This document shows positions 23,784 through 36,259 of a DNA stretch of 64,000 nucleotides, in pieces. The stretch spans positions 16,657,646 through 16,721,645 of the forward strand of contig CM066919.1 in the NCBI GenBank assembly GCA_033964015.1, read 5' to 3'. The number at the start of each line of letters is the position of its first letter. Within the stretch, counting starts at the first letter, position 1. The translations under genes were made by a program, and so were the position numbers. This DNA comes from Scolanthus callimorphus (taxonomy: Eukaryota > Cnidaria > Anthozoa > Actiniaria > Edwardsiidae). Below the pieces are notes generated by a model. That model made no database searches. It was not told the DNA's origin and worked only from the letters and a program-made list of their open reading frames with translations.

Positions 23784-26700
23784 ATGGCGGACGAGAGTGA
23801 GTCGCTGCACTGCAAAATGCTCCCCGAAAATGTGGATGTACTGGAATAAGAAGCTGTCTTCTATGCCAGAACGACCCCAAGATTAATTCTAAAGCGACAA
23901 CATTATCTCCAGATCCCGAATCGTATTTATTTTGGCCATAAGTGCGGCGAGACAGTTCCAGCAAGTTTGGATCATGTTTGCGAAGTTCCTCTTTCAGGGT
24001 TGGCTCACAATCAGTCGGGTGCTCCGGCTCCCATTCTGAGAGGAGTGACCGTTATTGAAGATTTTGTAACAGAGGACGAAGAGAAATTTATTGTTAATGA
24101 GATTGATAAGACTGAATGGAAAATTTCACAATCAGGTCGTTTGAAACAGGTATGTTCCTTATATCCCTATTCTTACAGGGTCCTGAAGGGGGGTCCCAAT
24201 CCCGTTTGCCGGCCGGCCTTTTTTTCTCTCGCAAAATCCCTTTCCCACCCGGTCTAGTCAATCGTTAAAAATCGAAAATTCAATGCGCAATCTCTGTTAT
24301 TAACTCTTCAAGAGTGAGAAGAATGTTTCTCTCTTCTGCCTTTTACTCTTCCCAATTGATAAAATAACGTTTTATTAGTTTCCTTTAGAAATCGATAAAT
24401 CCGGAAAAATCGATATTAACGATTTCCGCACACTTATTTTGGCTACCGATTTTTAACGATTTCACGGAACAATCGATAAAAATCAGTGATTTTCAGCGAT
24501 TTTTATCGGTATCAATTTTTAACGATTGACTAGACCGGGGTTCCCAGTAGGTAAAAATCCCTGTCCCGGTAGGAGCAGTAGTTAAAATCCTGGCACGCAA
24601 AAACTGTGATGTTTGAGATTCCTGCTTTTATCGGTACTATCTCTTGGTACTCTGTTTATCAAAACTTTAAAAATGTATTTACTAGTAATTTGTCTATAAG
24701 CTGACTAGGAAAAAAAACTGGATGAACATTGCTTTTTTGTGTACAGTAAATAAAGCCTGTAGGTTTTATTCTTCACGCCGCAAATGACGAAGTTAGCGTG
24801 AGCATATTGTCTTCGTTGTGGGAGTTCTCAAACACTATTCTTGGGTTGTACTCATTCCTATGGGAATAAAATCACAAAAGCGTGGTGGCCGTGTGGTGTA
24901 CAGAACAAAAGCAACAAATGAACTTTCTTTTGTTCGTGTACACCAACATGGCCGCCAATTATGTCACGTGCAAGCCAGGGATATTACAGTACAGTCTGGA
25001 TGTATGTTAACACTTTTTTCGTGTAGTGTGGGTGTAGTGTGGGTGTAGTGTGCGTGTAGTGTGGGTGTAGTGTGGGTGTAGTGTGGGTGTAGTTTGGGAT
25101 TGAGTGTACTACACTCAGCAAACTACACGCAGATTTCTACCTAATTATCGAGCTGAGATCAAGAGTATGCAAACATGCTCAGCGGACTAAAGCGTGTCGA
25201 CATTAATCTTCGACTATTTCACTTCACTGTAGGACTTTGCGTTTGAAGTTAACAAGATAACTTTTTAATAAACAACGCATCGGAATGAAACTTATATCAA
25301 ATAAATCTTTGAGACCTAGCGAATGCGTTTCAACAGTATTTCCGATGCGAAGTTTACAGCGCGAATGAAATAGCGCACAAACATGTTGAACTCACTAAAG
25401 CGTCTTTTGGACCTTTTCATGTTCGACTTGCCGTTCACTCTATAACTTTGTGTTTGAAGTTTACAAGATAACTCTTCTAATAAACAACGGATTGTGACGA
25501 ATCTTATATCAAATTAATCTTTGAGACCTAGCAATGCGTTTTCAACAATATTTCCGATGCGAAGTTTACAGCGCGAATGAAAATAGCGCACAAACATGTT
25601 CAAATGACGAAAGCGTGCTTTGAGTCTTTTCAGTTCGAGTTGCCGACTTCACTCTAGAACTTTGCGTTTGAAGTTTACAAGATAACTCTTCTAATAACAA
25701 CGGATCGTGACGAGTCTTATATCAAATTAATCTTTGAGACGTAGCGAATGCGTTTTTAACAGTATTTCCGATGCGAAGTTTACAGCGCGAATGAAAATAG
25801 CGCACAAACATGTTAAACTGACTGAAGCGTGCTTTGAGTCTTTTCAGTTCGATTTGCCGACTTCACTCTAGAACTTTGCGTTTGAAGTTTAAAGATAACT
25901 CTTTTAATAAACAACGGATCGCGATGAATCTTATATCAAATTAATCTTTGAGACCTAGCGAATGCGTTTTCAACAATATACCGATGCGAAGTTTTTAGCG
26001 CGAGGTAAAACAGCGCATAAAATATGCTCAAATGACGAAAGCGTGCTTTGAGTCTTTTCAGTTCGAGTTGCCGACTTCACTCTAGAACTTTGCGTTTGAA
26101 TTTTAAAAGATAACTCTTCTAATAAACAACGGATCGCGATGAATCTTATATCAAATTAATCTTTGAGACCTAGCGAATGCGTTTTAACAGTATTTCCGAT
26201 GCGAAGTTTACAGCGTTACAGAGTTATCTTGTAAACTTCAAACGCAAAGTTCTGGAGTGAGTCGGCAACTCGAACTGAAAAGACTCAAAGCACGCTTCAG
26301 TCAGTTGAACATGTTTGTGCGCTATTTTCATTCGCGCTGTAAACTTCGCATCGGAAATACTGTTGAAAACGCATTCGCTAGGTCTCAAAGATTTATTTGA
26401 TATAAGATTCGTCACGATCCGTTGTTTATTAGAAGAGTTATCTTGTAAACTTCAAACGCAAAGTTCTAGAGTGAAGTCGGCAACTCGAACTGAAAAGACT
26501 CAAAGCACGCTTCAGTCAGTTGAACATGTTGTGCGCTATTTTCATTCGCGCTGTAAACTTCGCATCGAAAATACTATTAAAAACGCACTCGCTAGGTCTC
26601 AAAGATTAATTTGATATAAGACTCATCACGATCCGTTGTTTATTAGAAGAGTTATCTTGTAAACTTCAAGCGCAAAGTTCTAGAGTGAAGTCGGCAACTC

Positions 26701-29418
26701 GAACTGAAAAGACTCAAAGCACGCTTCAGTCAGTTGAACATGTTTGTGCGCTATTTTCATTCGCGCTGTAAACTTCGCATCGGAATACTGTTGAAAACGC
26801 ATTCGCTAGGTCTCAAAGATTTATTTGATATAAGATTCATCACGATCCGTTGTTTATTAGAAGAGTGAGTTATCTTGTAAACTTCAAACGCAAAATTCTA
26901 GAGTGAAGTCGGCAACTCGAACTGAAAAGACTCAAAGCACGCTTCAGTCAGTTGAACATGTTTGTGAGCTATTTTCATTCGCGCTGTAAACTTCGCATCG
27001 AAAATACTATTAAAAACGCACTCGCTAGGTCTCAAAGATTAATTTGATATAAGACTCATCACGATCCGTTGTTTATTAGATGAGTTATCTTGTAAACTTC
27101 AAGCGCAAAGTTCTAGAGTGAAGTCGGCAACTCGAACTGAAAAGACTCAAAGCATGCTTCAGTCAGTTGAACATGTTTGTGCGCTATTTTCATTCGCGCT
27201 GTAAACTTCGTATCGAAAATACTATTAAAAACGCACTCGCTAGGGCTCAAAGATTTATTTGATATAAGACTCATCACGATCCGTTGTTTATTAGAAGAGT
27301 TATCTTGTAAACTTCAAGCGCAAAGTTCTAGAGTGAACGGCAAGTCGAACATGAAAAGGTCCAAAGACGCTTTAGTCAGTTCAACATGTTTGGGCGCTAT
27401 TTTCCCTCGCGCTGGAAACTTCGCATTTGAAAAAAAACATTCTCTAGGTCTCATAGATTAATTTGGTACAAATTTCATCGCGATCAGTTTTCTATTTGAA
27501 TAGTTATCAAAGGCTTTTCCAACGTTAAACTAAACTGTCGGCTCGGAAGCTTTCGTTACCGAGCATACTTTTTAAACAAGCCGATTCATTCGACAAGCTT
27601 TATTCAAGTCATCCCTGCATTCCTGCATAACAAAGGAAAACTACACGCACTTTTCGTGTAATACTACACCCACACTCCACCCACACTACACCCACACTAC
27701 ACCCACACTACACGCACACTACACCCACACTACACGCGTGTAAGTGTTAACATACATCCAGACTGTACTGTATGTCTTTCCTTATGCACGCGAAGCTGAA
27801 ATTTTTAATGTATTGAAAGAAGGGAACTAGAAAAATGCAAATGATATAGAAGTTGCTGGAATAACTTTGTAGAAAATTTCTTGTGATCCCCCTTTCAGGG
27901 CTTCAGGTTTCGAGAGATCCTCCCTTTCGCTTGCACAGTAATGCTCCCCCAAAAATCCTCTGCCTGTATGATATCTCTTCCTCAATTTTGACATGAGAGA
28001 TATCATACAATACTATTTAAATAGTGGTTCTGCATTTTGAAAATACCTATGCAAATTATCAAAACCGTTGACCAAAACCTTGCAGATTCTGAGTGACTAA
28101 AAAGAGGGCCTTAATTTAGAAGGGGTCAGAAGAGAAATTATATTTTCAGTTGAAATCTGTTGAACAGCAAGTTGCCTGATGTTAGGAAACTCAAATTTAA
28201 AAGAGAAAAAGATAACATCCAAAACACATGAAAACTATTTAATATCTTTTCATTACTTAACTGCAGTGGCTACACCAGTGTCTTTTTTTTAGAACACAGC
28301 TACAGTATTTAATAAAAAAATAGGTTGCATTTGTTGGCCAATAGATTGAATTTTGGTTGCATTTTAGAATTTTTTGAATCGCAAGACTCTCCCTATAATA
28401 TTCAACTGGTGGGATGACCAATTAGGGGTTGAAATATTGTTGATCCAGCATTATTTAGGTTCTTTCCAAGCAAAATCAGGTAAAAACAAAACATATGGCA
28501 TTCTTTATAGTACTCAGTATTATTATTGAACACTGTAAGGATTTGGGGCAGTGGTGCAAAAATCTGCACCATAATTTTGAGGGTTGAAAAGGACTTCTGA
28601 CACCATTTTGACCTTGAAGACCACCCCCAACAAAGAAACAAACCCACAAGATTTTATAAAATGAACCATTAAACTTTCTCTTGGCAGTAAGTGCAAAAGC
28701 CAAAGATAGTACCATAGACTTATTAATAAAACGTCATGGAGAAGATTGGAATATTTCCACTTTTTCAAGGTTGGATATTTTTTTATTTCTGTACATTTGG
28801 TACTTTTTCACTTTTGGTGACATTTCCCTCATTCTTTTTACTTTTACTTGTCTCAGAATTGTTTCAGCCTTTCTTAATTTCTTGTTTCTTTTCTTTCAGG
28901 ATTATGGACCACAGGTGAACTTTAAGAGGAAGAAAGTCAAAACCACTCATTTCGATGGCTTGCCATATTTTAGTAAATTTCTAGTTGAGAGAATGAACAG
29001 CTGTGTTGATATCCTTGCTGATTTTGTACCAGTGGAACTTTGCAATCTAGACTACACACCCGAGAGGGGTTCAGCAATTGACCCACATTTTGATGACTTC
29101 TGGTTGTGGGGAGAAAAACTTGTTACAATCAATCTCTTGTCATCAACAAAACTCACAATGTCAAAAGACAATCTTAATGCTGAAGTCTTTATTGTTATGC
29201 CCCAGAGATCACTTATTATCGTGGGAGGCCCTGCTCGGTACGAGTGGAAGCATGCTATAAAACGACAGCATATTCTTTCTAGACGGATAGCTATCACATT
29301 GAGAGAACTTTCACAAGAGTTTTGTAAAGGTGGTACAAATGAAGAAACTGGCTCTCAAATTATAAATACTGCTTTATCCTTTAAGGAAAGTCAGTCCAAG
29401 CAAATATTGAGTCATTAG
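23784..29418 (+). CDS. ALKBH4: ALKBH4: AlkB-family Fe(II)/2-oxoglutarate dioxygenase
   Basis: ALKBH4 is a nuclear and cytoplasmic dioxygenase known to demethylate monomethyl-lysine 84 of actin. Exon 1 (23784-24150) encodes a Cys-rich N-terminus (KCGCTGIRSCLLC) and the VIEDFV...KISQSGRLKQ segment; exon 2 (28900-29418) begins DYGPQVNF and holds the double-stranded beta-helix. Iron ligands are the His and Asp of IDPHFDDFW and the His of WKHAIKR; the 2-oxoglutarate arginine is in RRIAITLRE. The exons join in phase 0 with GT/AG borders, exactly as in the human protein. The ATG is chosen from MADESESLHC, 365 bp from the LRWD1 start. Oddity: exon 1 needs two frame changes, one between the ATG and the Cys cluster (near the AAAA and CCCC runs, 23816-23828) and one between the Cys cluster and IYFGHKCGE (about 23870-23925). 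Sequencing indels are likelier than decay, since the catalytic exon is intact. Confidence 0.93.
24248..24540. mobile_element. 293-bp MITE with TTCCCA target-site duplication
   Basis: CCCGGTCTAGTCAATCGTTA at the left is inverted at the right end (TAACGATTGACTAGACCGGG). Interior sequence is rich in ATCGATAAAAATC-type words in both orientations. TTCCCA precedes (24242-24247) and follows (24541-24546) the element. It is inserted in the ALKBH4 intron. Confidence 0.7.
24987..27770. mobile_element. 2.8-kb palindromic element built of ~214-bp units, TA-flanked
   Basis: The ends CAGTACAGTCTGGATGTATG and its exact inverse are flanked by TA (24985-24986 and 27771-27772). The CAGT terminus plus TA duplication is usual for Tc1/mariner-type elements; ISL2EU is another TA-duplicating group. 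Next inward come arrays of the 10-bp word GTGTAGTGTG on the left (about 25018-25098) and its inverse on the right (about 27658-27735). The rest is about five ~214-bp units in one orientation, then, after a turn near 26218, about six in the other. No protein is encoded. The whole element lies in the ALKBH4 intron. Confidence 0.85.
27771..28899. other. Remainder of the ALKBH4 intron
   Basis: No exon or structured repeat recognised. The last 60 bp before exon 2 are pyrimidine-rich and end TTCTTTCAG, a good acceptor. Confidence 0.5.
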
Positions 29419-30453
29419 GACCATTAGAAGTCACATAGTCAAAAAGGAAATTTAAAAGCCCCCTAGTTGACAGTGTGCTCTGTGGGCCTCATAAATTTAA
29501 TTGTGAATTTATGGTTCAGATGTTTTAGAATAATCAACAAAAACATGTCAAATTATTATGTACAAGCAATGTACCTGAAAGGCACAAAACAGAATTATAT
29601 TGCAACAAATATTTTTACAGTTTTAAAATCAGGTAAGAGTCATCTCAGGCATAAGTTATTAGTGGGACTCTAATAAAATACTGTGTATATCTATGTACAC
29701 AGCTTGTAGGTCCTTTTTGGCAAACATCCATAAATGTAAGAGAGAAGTCTGCTATGTGCTGTTTCTATTAACTGTGCCGTGCATGAGTAGAAACTCCCTA
29801 GAAACTCCCAATCTGGCTAATGTCTTTAACACCTAAAAGATGTGACAGGTTGCATGGGTTTTGCAGCCTCCTTCTCCAAATAACCCAGTCATCTGTGAAT
29901 AACCCAGTCATCTGTGAATATAGAGCACACATTTCAAGCTTATCTCTTGTATTTATGTGCAATCACTCTATCTTTAATTGTGCAATGGGAGAAAGGCGGT
30001 ATTGATTTTTTCAGGAATGTGTGAACTGCTTTTAATTTAGAAAAAAAAAAATCAGCAGGATTCAGTAGACTGTAGCCAAAGGGTGCTAGAAACGTTGAGT
30101 CCCCTATAGTGCAACCCAACATAGGGCAGGCCCAAGGAACTGGCCCACCCTGACTTTGATACACTACTTTGCCCTCGCCATTTTCGATGTCATCAAAATG
30201 CAGAGGCTTGACAAAAATATCAAAACTCCACATTTTTGTCAGCTTTTGTAAACCCTTTGCCGAGGGTGGGGGTTTCCTGTGCACAAGATGCATTATGGAC
30301 AAGGTAAGCCCAGGTGGCAGGGGGGGGGGGGGGGGACTCCCTCATATAAGTTATATGGGTATCTGACTGATAGGGTATGGTTTCTTAGCTCTGAGGTCTG
30401 GAAGGGGACATTTTGATGAGAACAGGTCTGTAATAGGATACTTATTCAGTATG
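29419..30453. other. ALKBH4 3' flank
   Basis: Presumed 3' UTR, then AT-rich DNA. A G run of 18-20 bases occurs near 30321-30340, and GAATAACCCAGTCATCTGT is duplicated near 29880-29920. No gene recognised. Confidence 0.35.
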
Positions 30454-30811
30454 AGGGGTAGCGATGGGTACTTTAGAATTTCGAAAGTCTTGGTAAAACG
30501 TTGTAAAATCTCAGAATCTCAGCGTTTTTTTCGCATGTCTCAGAGTCTCGTTTTTCGTGGAATTTTGGCCATCTCAGAGTCTTGGAGTTTTTCAAACCGC
30601 GGTCTTCAAGTCTTGTTTTTTTGTTATTATCTTTTACCTGTAAGAAGCACAATACCATAAGATGATACCAACACATGATAATGTGTGAGTCTAACCAGCG
30701 ACCTTAAACCACAGACTCTGATTTTGAAATTTGTCAAAAGTCTCGGGCTCTGATTCTGAAATGTGGGTCTCGATATCTCGGCAAGTCTTGGGTTTACCCA
30801 TTGCTACCCCT
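30454..30811. mobile_element. 358-bp MITE with AGTATG duplication
   Basis: AGGGGTAGCGATGGGTA at the left and TACCCATTGCTACCCCT at the right are inverted with two mismatches. AGTATG flanks it at 30448-30453 and 30812-30817. The interior repeats TCTCAGAGTCT-like words. Confidence 0.65.
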
Positions 30812-31824
30812 AGTATGGGGGTAGGGTTTAAATTTAAGGCATAGAACTGAGTGAATAACTGCAAATTATGTTGATCACATCACTCGTAGTTCAGCTGACA
30901 GGGTGGGCTGGGTAGGGCATGTTTTTTTCCACTCAAAGGTCTGGGATATCTTGCCATATTTTGCAAATTTAATTCTGGGATAGGTCAGGGTTTTGAGGTC
31001 GAGGCAGCACACTCACCCTGAAATATAGAGTACCCCCCTAGAGCATCTTTATGCTGCTCAGTGAATGGGAGCGATAGAAAGACAAGGTGCTAATGTCTTC
31101 AGGCACACATGCTGTGCTAGTTTATCAACACAACTGTTTTTCACGTGTCATGAATGAAACTCTTTTTCTAACAACATAGTCTTTCACTGCAACAACTGTA
31201 CAGAAGAATGAAGTTGGATAATTATACTCAATATTAAAAATGTGAGAACGGAAAAACAATGATCAAGAAACAGCCAAGATGATGTGCTCCGTTGTCTGTC
31301 TTGTCTATTCATGCATTGAACAGCATGAAAAATAATCCCTTATTCTTGTTATTGAGTAATTTGATCAAACTGGGCTTCATTGTACCTATGACGCAAGATA
31401 TGTCTGAAAAAGAGTAAATTATATAATAAAGAGTAAACTCCAAAAACAATGTTGATACAAAGCAAGTTTCTTGCCCATTTTGGGAAAAGATCTAAGCATA
31501 TTGCTTACTTTGTTTTCATTCCACACATTTTAATTCAATTATCAATGTTTTGTAGTGCATTCCTGTAGCAGCAGTCACCAAAACAAAACTATTTGATTAT
31601 TTTAGTCATAATAGTAACGCGTGACTGATTTTCAAGTGTGCGTTACGTATACATTTCGGGGCCTGTGATTGGTCGATTGACAGGCGGGCGTGTTGATTTC
31701 CATATCACTACATGCAAGCGTGAACACAAACTTCCATCTTGTCTGTTGGGTGTAGTTCTTTGACTGTGGATAGACGGAAGTTTTCTCTCGTATATATCAT
31801 TCGTTCTTTCTTCTGCTGAACAAA
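30812..31824. other. Intergenic stretch, nothing recognised
   Basis: AT-rich DNA upstream of the tropomyosin-like frame. The last 40 bp contain CGTATATATCATTCG, a possible TATA-like element about 30 bp before the ATG. Confidence 0.3.
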
Positions 31825-32583
31825 ATGGAAGGCACCAATAAAGTAGATAGGATAAAGGAAAAATTTGCAGCGTACAAAGATTGCATCGACCAAGCCGAAG
31901 AACGTGAAGCAGAGGCAAAGTACAAGCTGAGGACTGCCTGTGAACGGGGAGACAAAGCCGAAGAAGACAAGGATGCGATGTTGAGAAGGCAAACATTGCT
32001 CCAAAACGAATTAGAAAAAGTATACTCATCCTTAGAAACTGCCCTTAGTGAGCTTCAAGACAAAAGAAACAAAACGCAGACAGAGCAAGCGACGGAAAAG
32101 GAGTTAGGGACTATGAACTGGAAATTGACGAAGAGCTGAATGAGTACGAGAGCAAACTCAAGAGGCTACTAGTAAGGCAGAGGAAAACATCAAATTTATA
32201 TTGATGCGTGCAGAAAGCACACCAAATGTTCCCTCGATCTTGACAAAGCATGTGAGAGGATCGAAAAGGCTTCAGAAAGAGTCAGTCAATTGGAGTTTGA
32301 CCTACAACGTGCCGGAGAAAGCATGGTCGAGCTTGAAGCCAAAGATGAAGTCGCTGGCGAGCGAGAGGTAGAGAGAGAAGAGAAGATTTCCTTCATGCAA
32401 GCCGAGTTGAAAAAGCTTATCGAACGAGAAGACACCGCAGAAAGAGAGTCGCAGAAATTGGAGAGAATTTTAGATTCTCTTTTGAGTGAACTGGAGGACG
32501 TTAGAAGCAAAACAACGGCTGTGCATGCAGAGTTCGATGCTTTGGATGAGTGCTGTATTAGTGATGAGGAAGAACAGCGATAA
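31825..32583 (+). pseudogene. Tropomyosin-like coiled-coil gene, intronless, frame-disrupted
   Basis: The 104-codon first frame (31825-32139) and 97-codon last frame (32290-32583) are highly charged heptad coiled coils resembling the start and end of tropomyosin (DCIDQAEEREAEAKYKLR; ISFMQAELKKLIEREDTAER). The intervening ~150 bp continues the coiled coil (YELEIDEELNEYESKLK, then TSKAEENIKF, then KACERIEKASERVSQLE) in changing frames, so about three or four single-base breaks lie between 32105 and 32240. Without them the protein would be about 250 residues, close to a short tropomyosin. No introns are seen, unlike most tropomyosin genes, so this could be a retrocopy. It could also be an intact single-exon gene with assembly indels; the upstream TATA-like element leaves that open. 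Confidence 0.65.
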
Positions 32584-33969
32584 TCGCCGTTTCATCTGCC
32601 TATAAAAACTAGAGTTCCTATATTGAAGTATTCTTACGTACAGGGCGTAAAAATATTGCATTACGTGGTCAAGAAAAGACATCTCCAGATAGATCTCGAT
32701 TATAAGTTTAATTTAGCTCGTACTGAAGCGAGCTATAAAAGTATTCAGGAACTATTCCTAGTATTTTCGGTTTAAAACTCTGTCATGATTTTTAACGTAG
32801 TGATTAACTTATATAGATTATACAAATGGCAAAATATAGAATCTTCATTTGAAAGAGGAAACTTCAAAGATATAACATAAAATCTTTTAAACTGCTTCCC
32901 ATGACTTTTTGTTCATTGTGAGCGGGTTCTTTTCCCAGCAGGAATCCCATTTTTGTTTTGCATATTTCACATGGCAATGCCAATGATGACCGTGAATTGC
33001 AGCTCAGTTATTGTTTTTTCAAAAAAGAGATTAATAATAGAATGGTTCCCACTACTCTCGACTAAATATCAAGACACGCTTATGCAGAAAACCGATTTTG
33101 GGATTTGTTGTTTTTATAGACCAACTATGCTGAGAATGTTCACAAACAAAGAAATAAGAATGATTGTCAAGATGCCTTATAAAGACCTTGTTTCATCAAA
33201 AAAGGAAATGGTTGGTGTCTTTCACCCATGAACAGGAGATCCCTGCTTAATGATTTCCCTCTTATTTGATGCATGACGTCTAGAGTCAGTGGCGGATGAC
33301 AAGGAGAAAGGAGAGTACTGAGAAATGACACATGGGAGGCTTCCTTTAGTATTTGTGCATTTCCAGAAAACCAACATGTCTGAAAGAGAGTTGGGGTTAT
33401 AAAGTGAGGGTCCATTTGCGTTATTTTTTTTTTGGAGGGGTGGAAGGGGGGCATTAACATACAGGATTGCTCATCTTATCGCTTACGGTGTAGAATGCAC
33501 TCAGATGCTATCCCTTAGGGATTCAGGATTTCAAAACATCAAATACTATCTCTTGCATCAATTTTTTTTTGAAATTGCAGCAAAATTGTTTTCAAGCTCT
33601 ATAGTTTTGTCCAGAGAACAGTTTAAAAAGACACAACAGCTAAAAATTCATAATGCATTTTTTGATATCTTTTAGGGTTGAAATCAATTTTCCTGATGAG
33701 CACCCTGTCTCCACCCCATAAAAATGCACAAGATAGAGCCAAAAACAACAATGAAAATTGTCCAAAGTGGGGGCTGCCTATGGGTTATCATAGCTGTCAA
33801 CCCCATGAGCTCAGAAAACCTGGTGATTTTGTAAGAAATGTGATTCCAGAAACTATTCTATAACCCGCATGAAAGGTTTACATTATGATCCTCATCCCTT
33901 TATGTAGAATGTCCATTGAAAAATAGTGGTTGAATGGACTGTTCCATATTATGCCCATTACCATGCTAT
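32584..33969. other. Intergenic stretch, nothing recognised
   Basis: AT-rich DNA with only short frames lacking recognisable motifs. Confidence 0.3.
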
Positions 33970-34345
33970 TGAGGAACCTGGAAATTCCGCAGGGGTCACT
34001 GTTTGACCCTGAAATTTCCACAGGGCCATTCATTTTACCCCAGAATTTCCACAGGGTATTCATTTGCAACTGTGGAATTTCCACAGGCCCACATAGAATG
34101 AGAAATTTCCACACAGGGGTTGCTTCAAATTTCCACAGTGTAGAGGGGGGATGATTTTTTGGGGGGCAGCCCAATGAAAGGTTTTTGCATCCCCATCCTC
34201 TCTGGAATTCCCAAATCCCTCTTGTGCTGGAGGTATGGAAGGGGGTACGATTTTTTTGGGGACAGACCAATGAAAGTTTTTTGCACCCCCATCCCCTCTG
34301 GAATTCCCAAATCCCTCTTGTGTTGGAGGTATGGATTTTTTTCTG
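33970..34345. repeat. GGAATTTCC-rich repeat with a ~100-bp direct duplication
   Basis: 33970-34140 contains about six spaced copies of GAAATTTCCACAGGG-like words. At 34156-34345 a unit with CAATGAAAG...TTTTTGCA, CCCCATCC, CTCTGGAATTCCCAAATCCC and GTGCTGGAGGTATGGA occurs twice in tandem with few differences. Related to the CCATACC family at 10922. Confidence 0.7.
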
Positions 34346-34584
34346 GATTGACACAATCAAAGGAGAAATGAAAGAACATTTTAACCTTGAGACAAGACAA
34401 ACTTGAGAATCCTGCCTAATGTGCGAGATTTGACAGCTATGGGTTTGTTCAAATTCAATGTACTGAACTGGTAACTTGGGCTCAGATACAGATCACCACG
34501 CCCTGCTAAAATGTAACCAAGCATAACACTGGAAATTGTGAAGGAGAAAATTCAACAAGACAAGAAGATTAGCGATTGAAACAC

Positions 34585-34590
34585 TTTATT
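34585..34590 (-). terminator. RPL23A polyadenylation signal
   Basis: AATAAA on the minus strand about 30 bp after the RPL23A stop codon. Confidence 0.6.
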
Positions 34591-34618
34591 AATTTGTGTT
34601 TAACTCCTGCAATCCTCT

Positions 34619-36210
34619 CTATATGATGCCAATCTGCAAATAAAACAAAGGAATAATATGAGAATGTATGCCTTTGCTCTGTTGTGTATTGCATGTCAAT
34701 TTTTCCAAACAAAGTACAGTGACCCATCTTGTCCTGCAGCCAACAAAATATATTTGTAAGGCTCACAGACGGAAGCTGTACTGCATTGTATTGGACACAA
34801 TAATTTCCTACAGTAAAACCCCCGATTTTATGATACCCCACGGAGGCAGCAAAATTGCATCGTAAAATCGCGGTATAATTGTAAACTAACTCTCGATATA
34901 AGGATTTTTAAGGCAAGGTATTGTTACAATGACCCAAAAAGTCATTGTAAAATCGAGGATCGTAAAATCCGGGTTCCACTGTACTGAGTTTTAATATTTT
35001 TCATATTTAATCTGTATATTTCGTTTTAATTGGAAAGATACTAATGTAAAAAACAAAAACAAATTCAAGTGGTGTCTGCTGTCTTTACATACAATAGCCA
35101 ACTGTAAGCAAGGTCTCCCTTTGGCCTGAGACTCATCAAGTAGAGGCTAAGTGAGTACCAGGACTCAAGGAGCAGATTGATCACTGAAATACCTTGTATT
35201 TTTAGTTAAGGAGGGTTTTATATGAGGGGCAAATGCAGGGTTAGAGTGTTTTAAAATCACGAGAGCTATAAAGAAATAAAAGCATATCAGGTTTAGAACT
35301 TTCTTTCTCAAGCTCATTAATAATTCATCAAGCTTGAACAAAGAAAATCATAACAGTGGAGGGTTTGATACCTGATCGTAATCTCCATAGCTTTTTGAGA
35401 TTTTATTCCTTCGTTTTTCTCTAAATTAACTGATTCGTCTGAGAAATTATATAAAAAACTCGAATGTTTTTGATCAGGATTTCAAAAAAAAAAAATAGAG
35501 TGGGGCTAAAAACTCAGCTTTGCCTTTATTTCAACCTCTTCTCAGTGTTTGGAAATCCTGGTCAAACACGCTGTCGCATAACTGACCTTGTTCGACACAT
35601 CCAAAGCATCATAATCTGGCGCCAGTCTGACATATGCCTTCTTTTGGCCATCAGGTCTTCAGACAAATGTTTAAATAGATTAGTATTACTGTGCTCAAAG
35701 GTTCACAAGCTACTTTTCATACACATCACCCCCAGGTAACACTGGAGACTTTCCTTGTGCAGCTGGGTTAAGGGAGTGATACTTGTACCCCGGGGGGGGG
35801 ACTCCCATATTTTTTGACCGGGGATGATCGTCGTATCTTTTAGGGGCTAAAATCACGTTGGTTTGGTCTCTTTAGGGTCGATCTTGATCTTCAATAAATT
35901 TTAGGCAGATTGGTATCTTTTAGGGCCGAAACTGTGTCCAAATTGCTTTTTCTCATGATGGTGCTTCTAAAAACCGTGTAAGAAAGAGAGATTATTCGAT
36001 GAGAAGACGATGAATTAGAAACAAACACGGAAATGTCTTCATGGGTATTTTTCCCCTGTTACCTGTGTCCTTCGCGCCTACTTGGCACATAAGACCTCAT
36101 CTTTTAGGGTAATAATTTTTTTGAGCCACGCTATGGCCCGCCATGTTTGGTATCTTTTAGGGGTGAAACTGAAAATTTTCGACGATCATCCCCGGTCAAA
36201 AAATATGGGA

Positions 36211-36259
<49 letters not shown>

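Noticed and set aside
28681..28899. Upstream 73 codons of the long ALKBH4 frame
   Set aside because: Hydrophobic low-complexity sequence before a TTCTTTCAG acceptor; the true exon begins at 28900 and joins exon 1 in phase.
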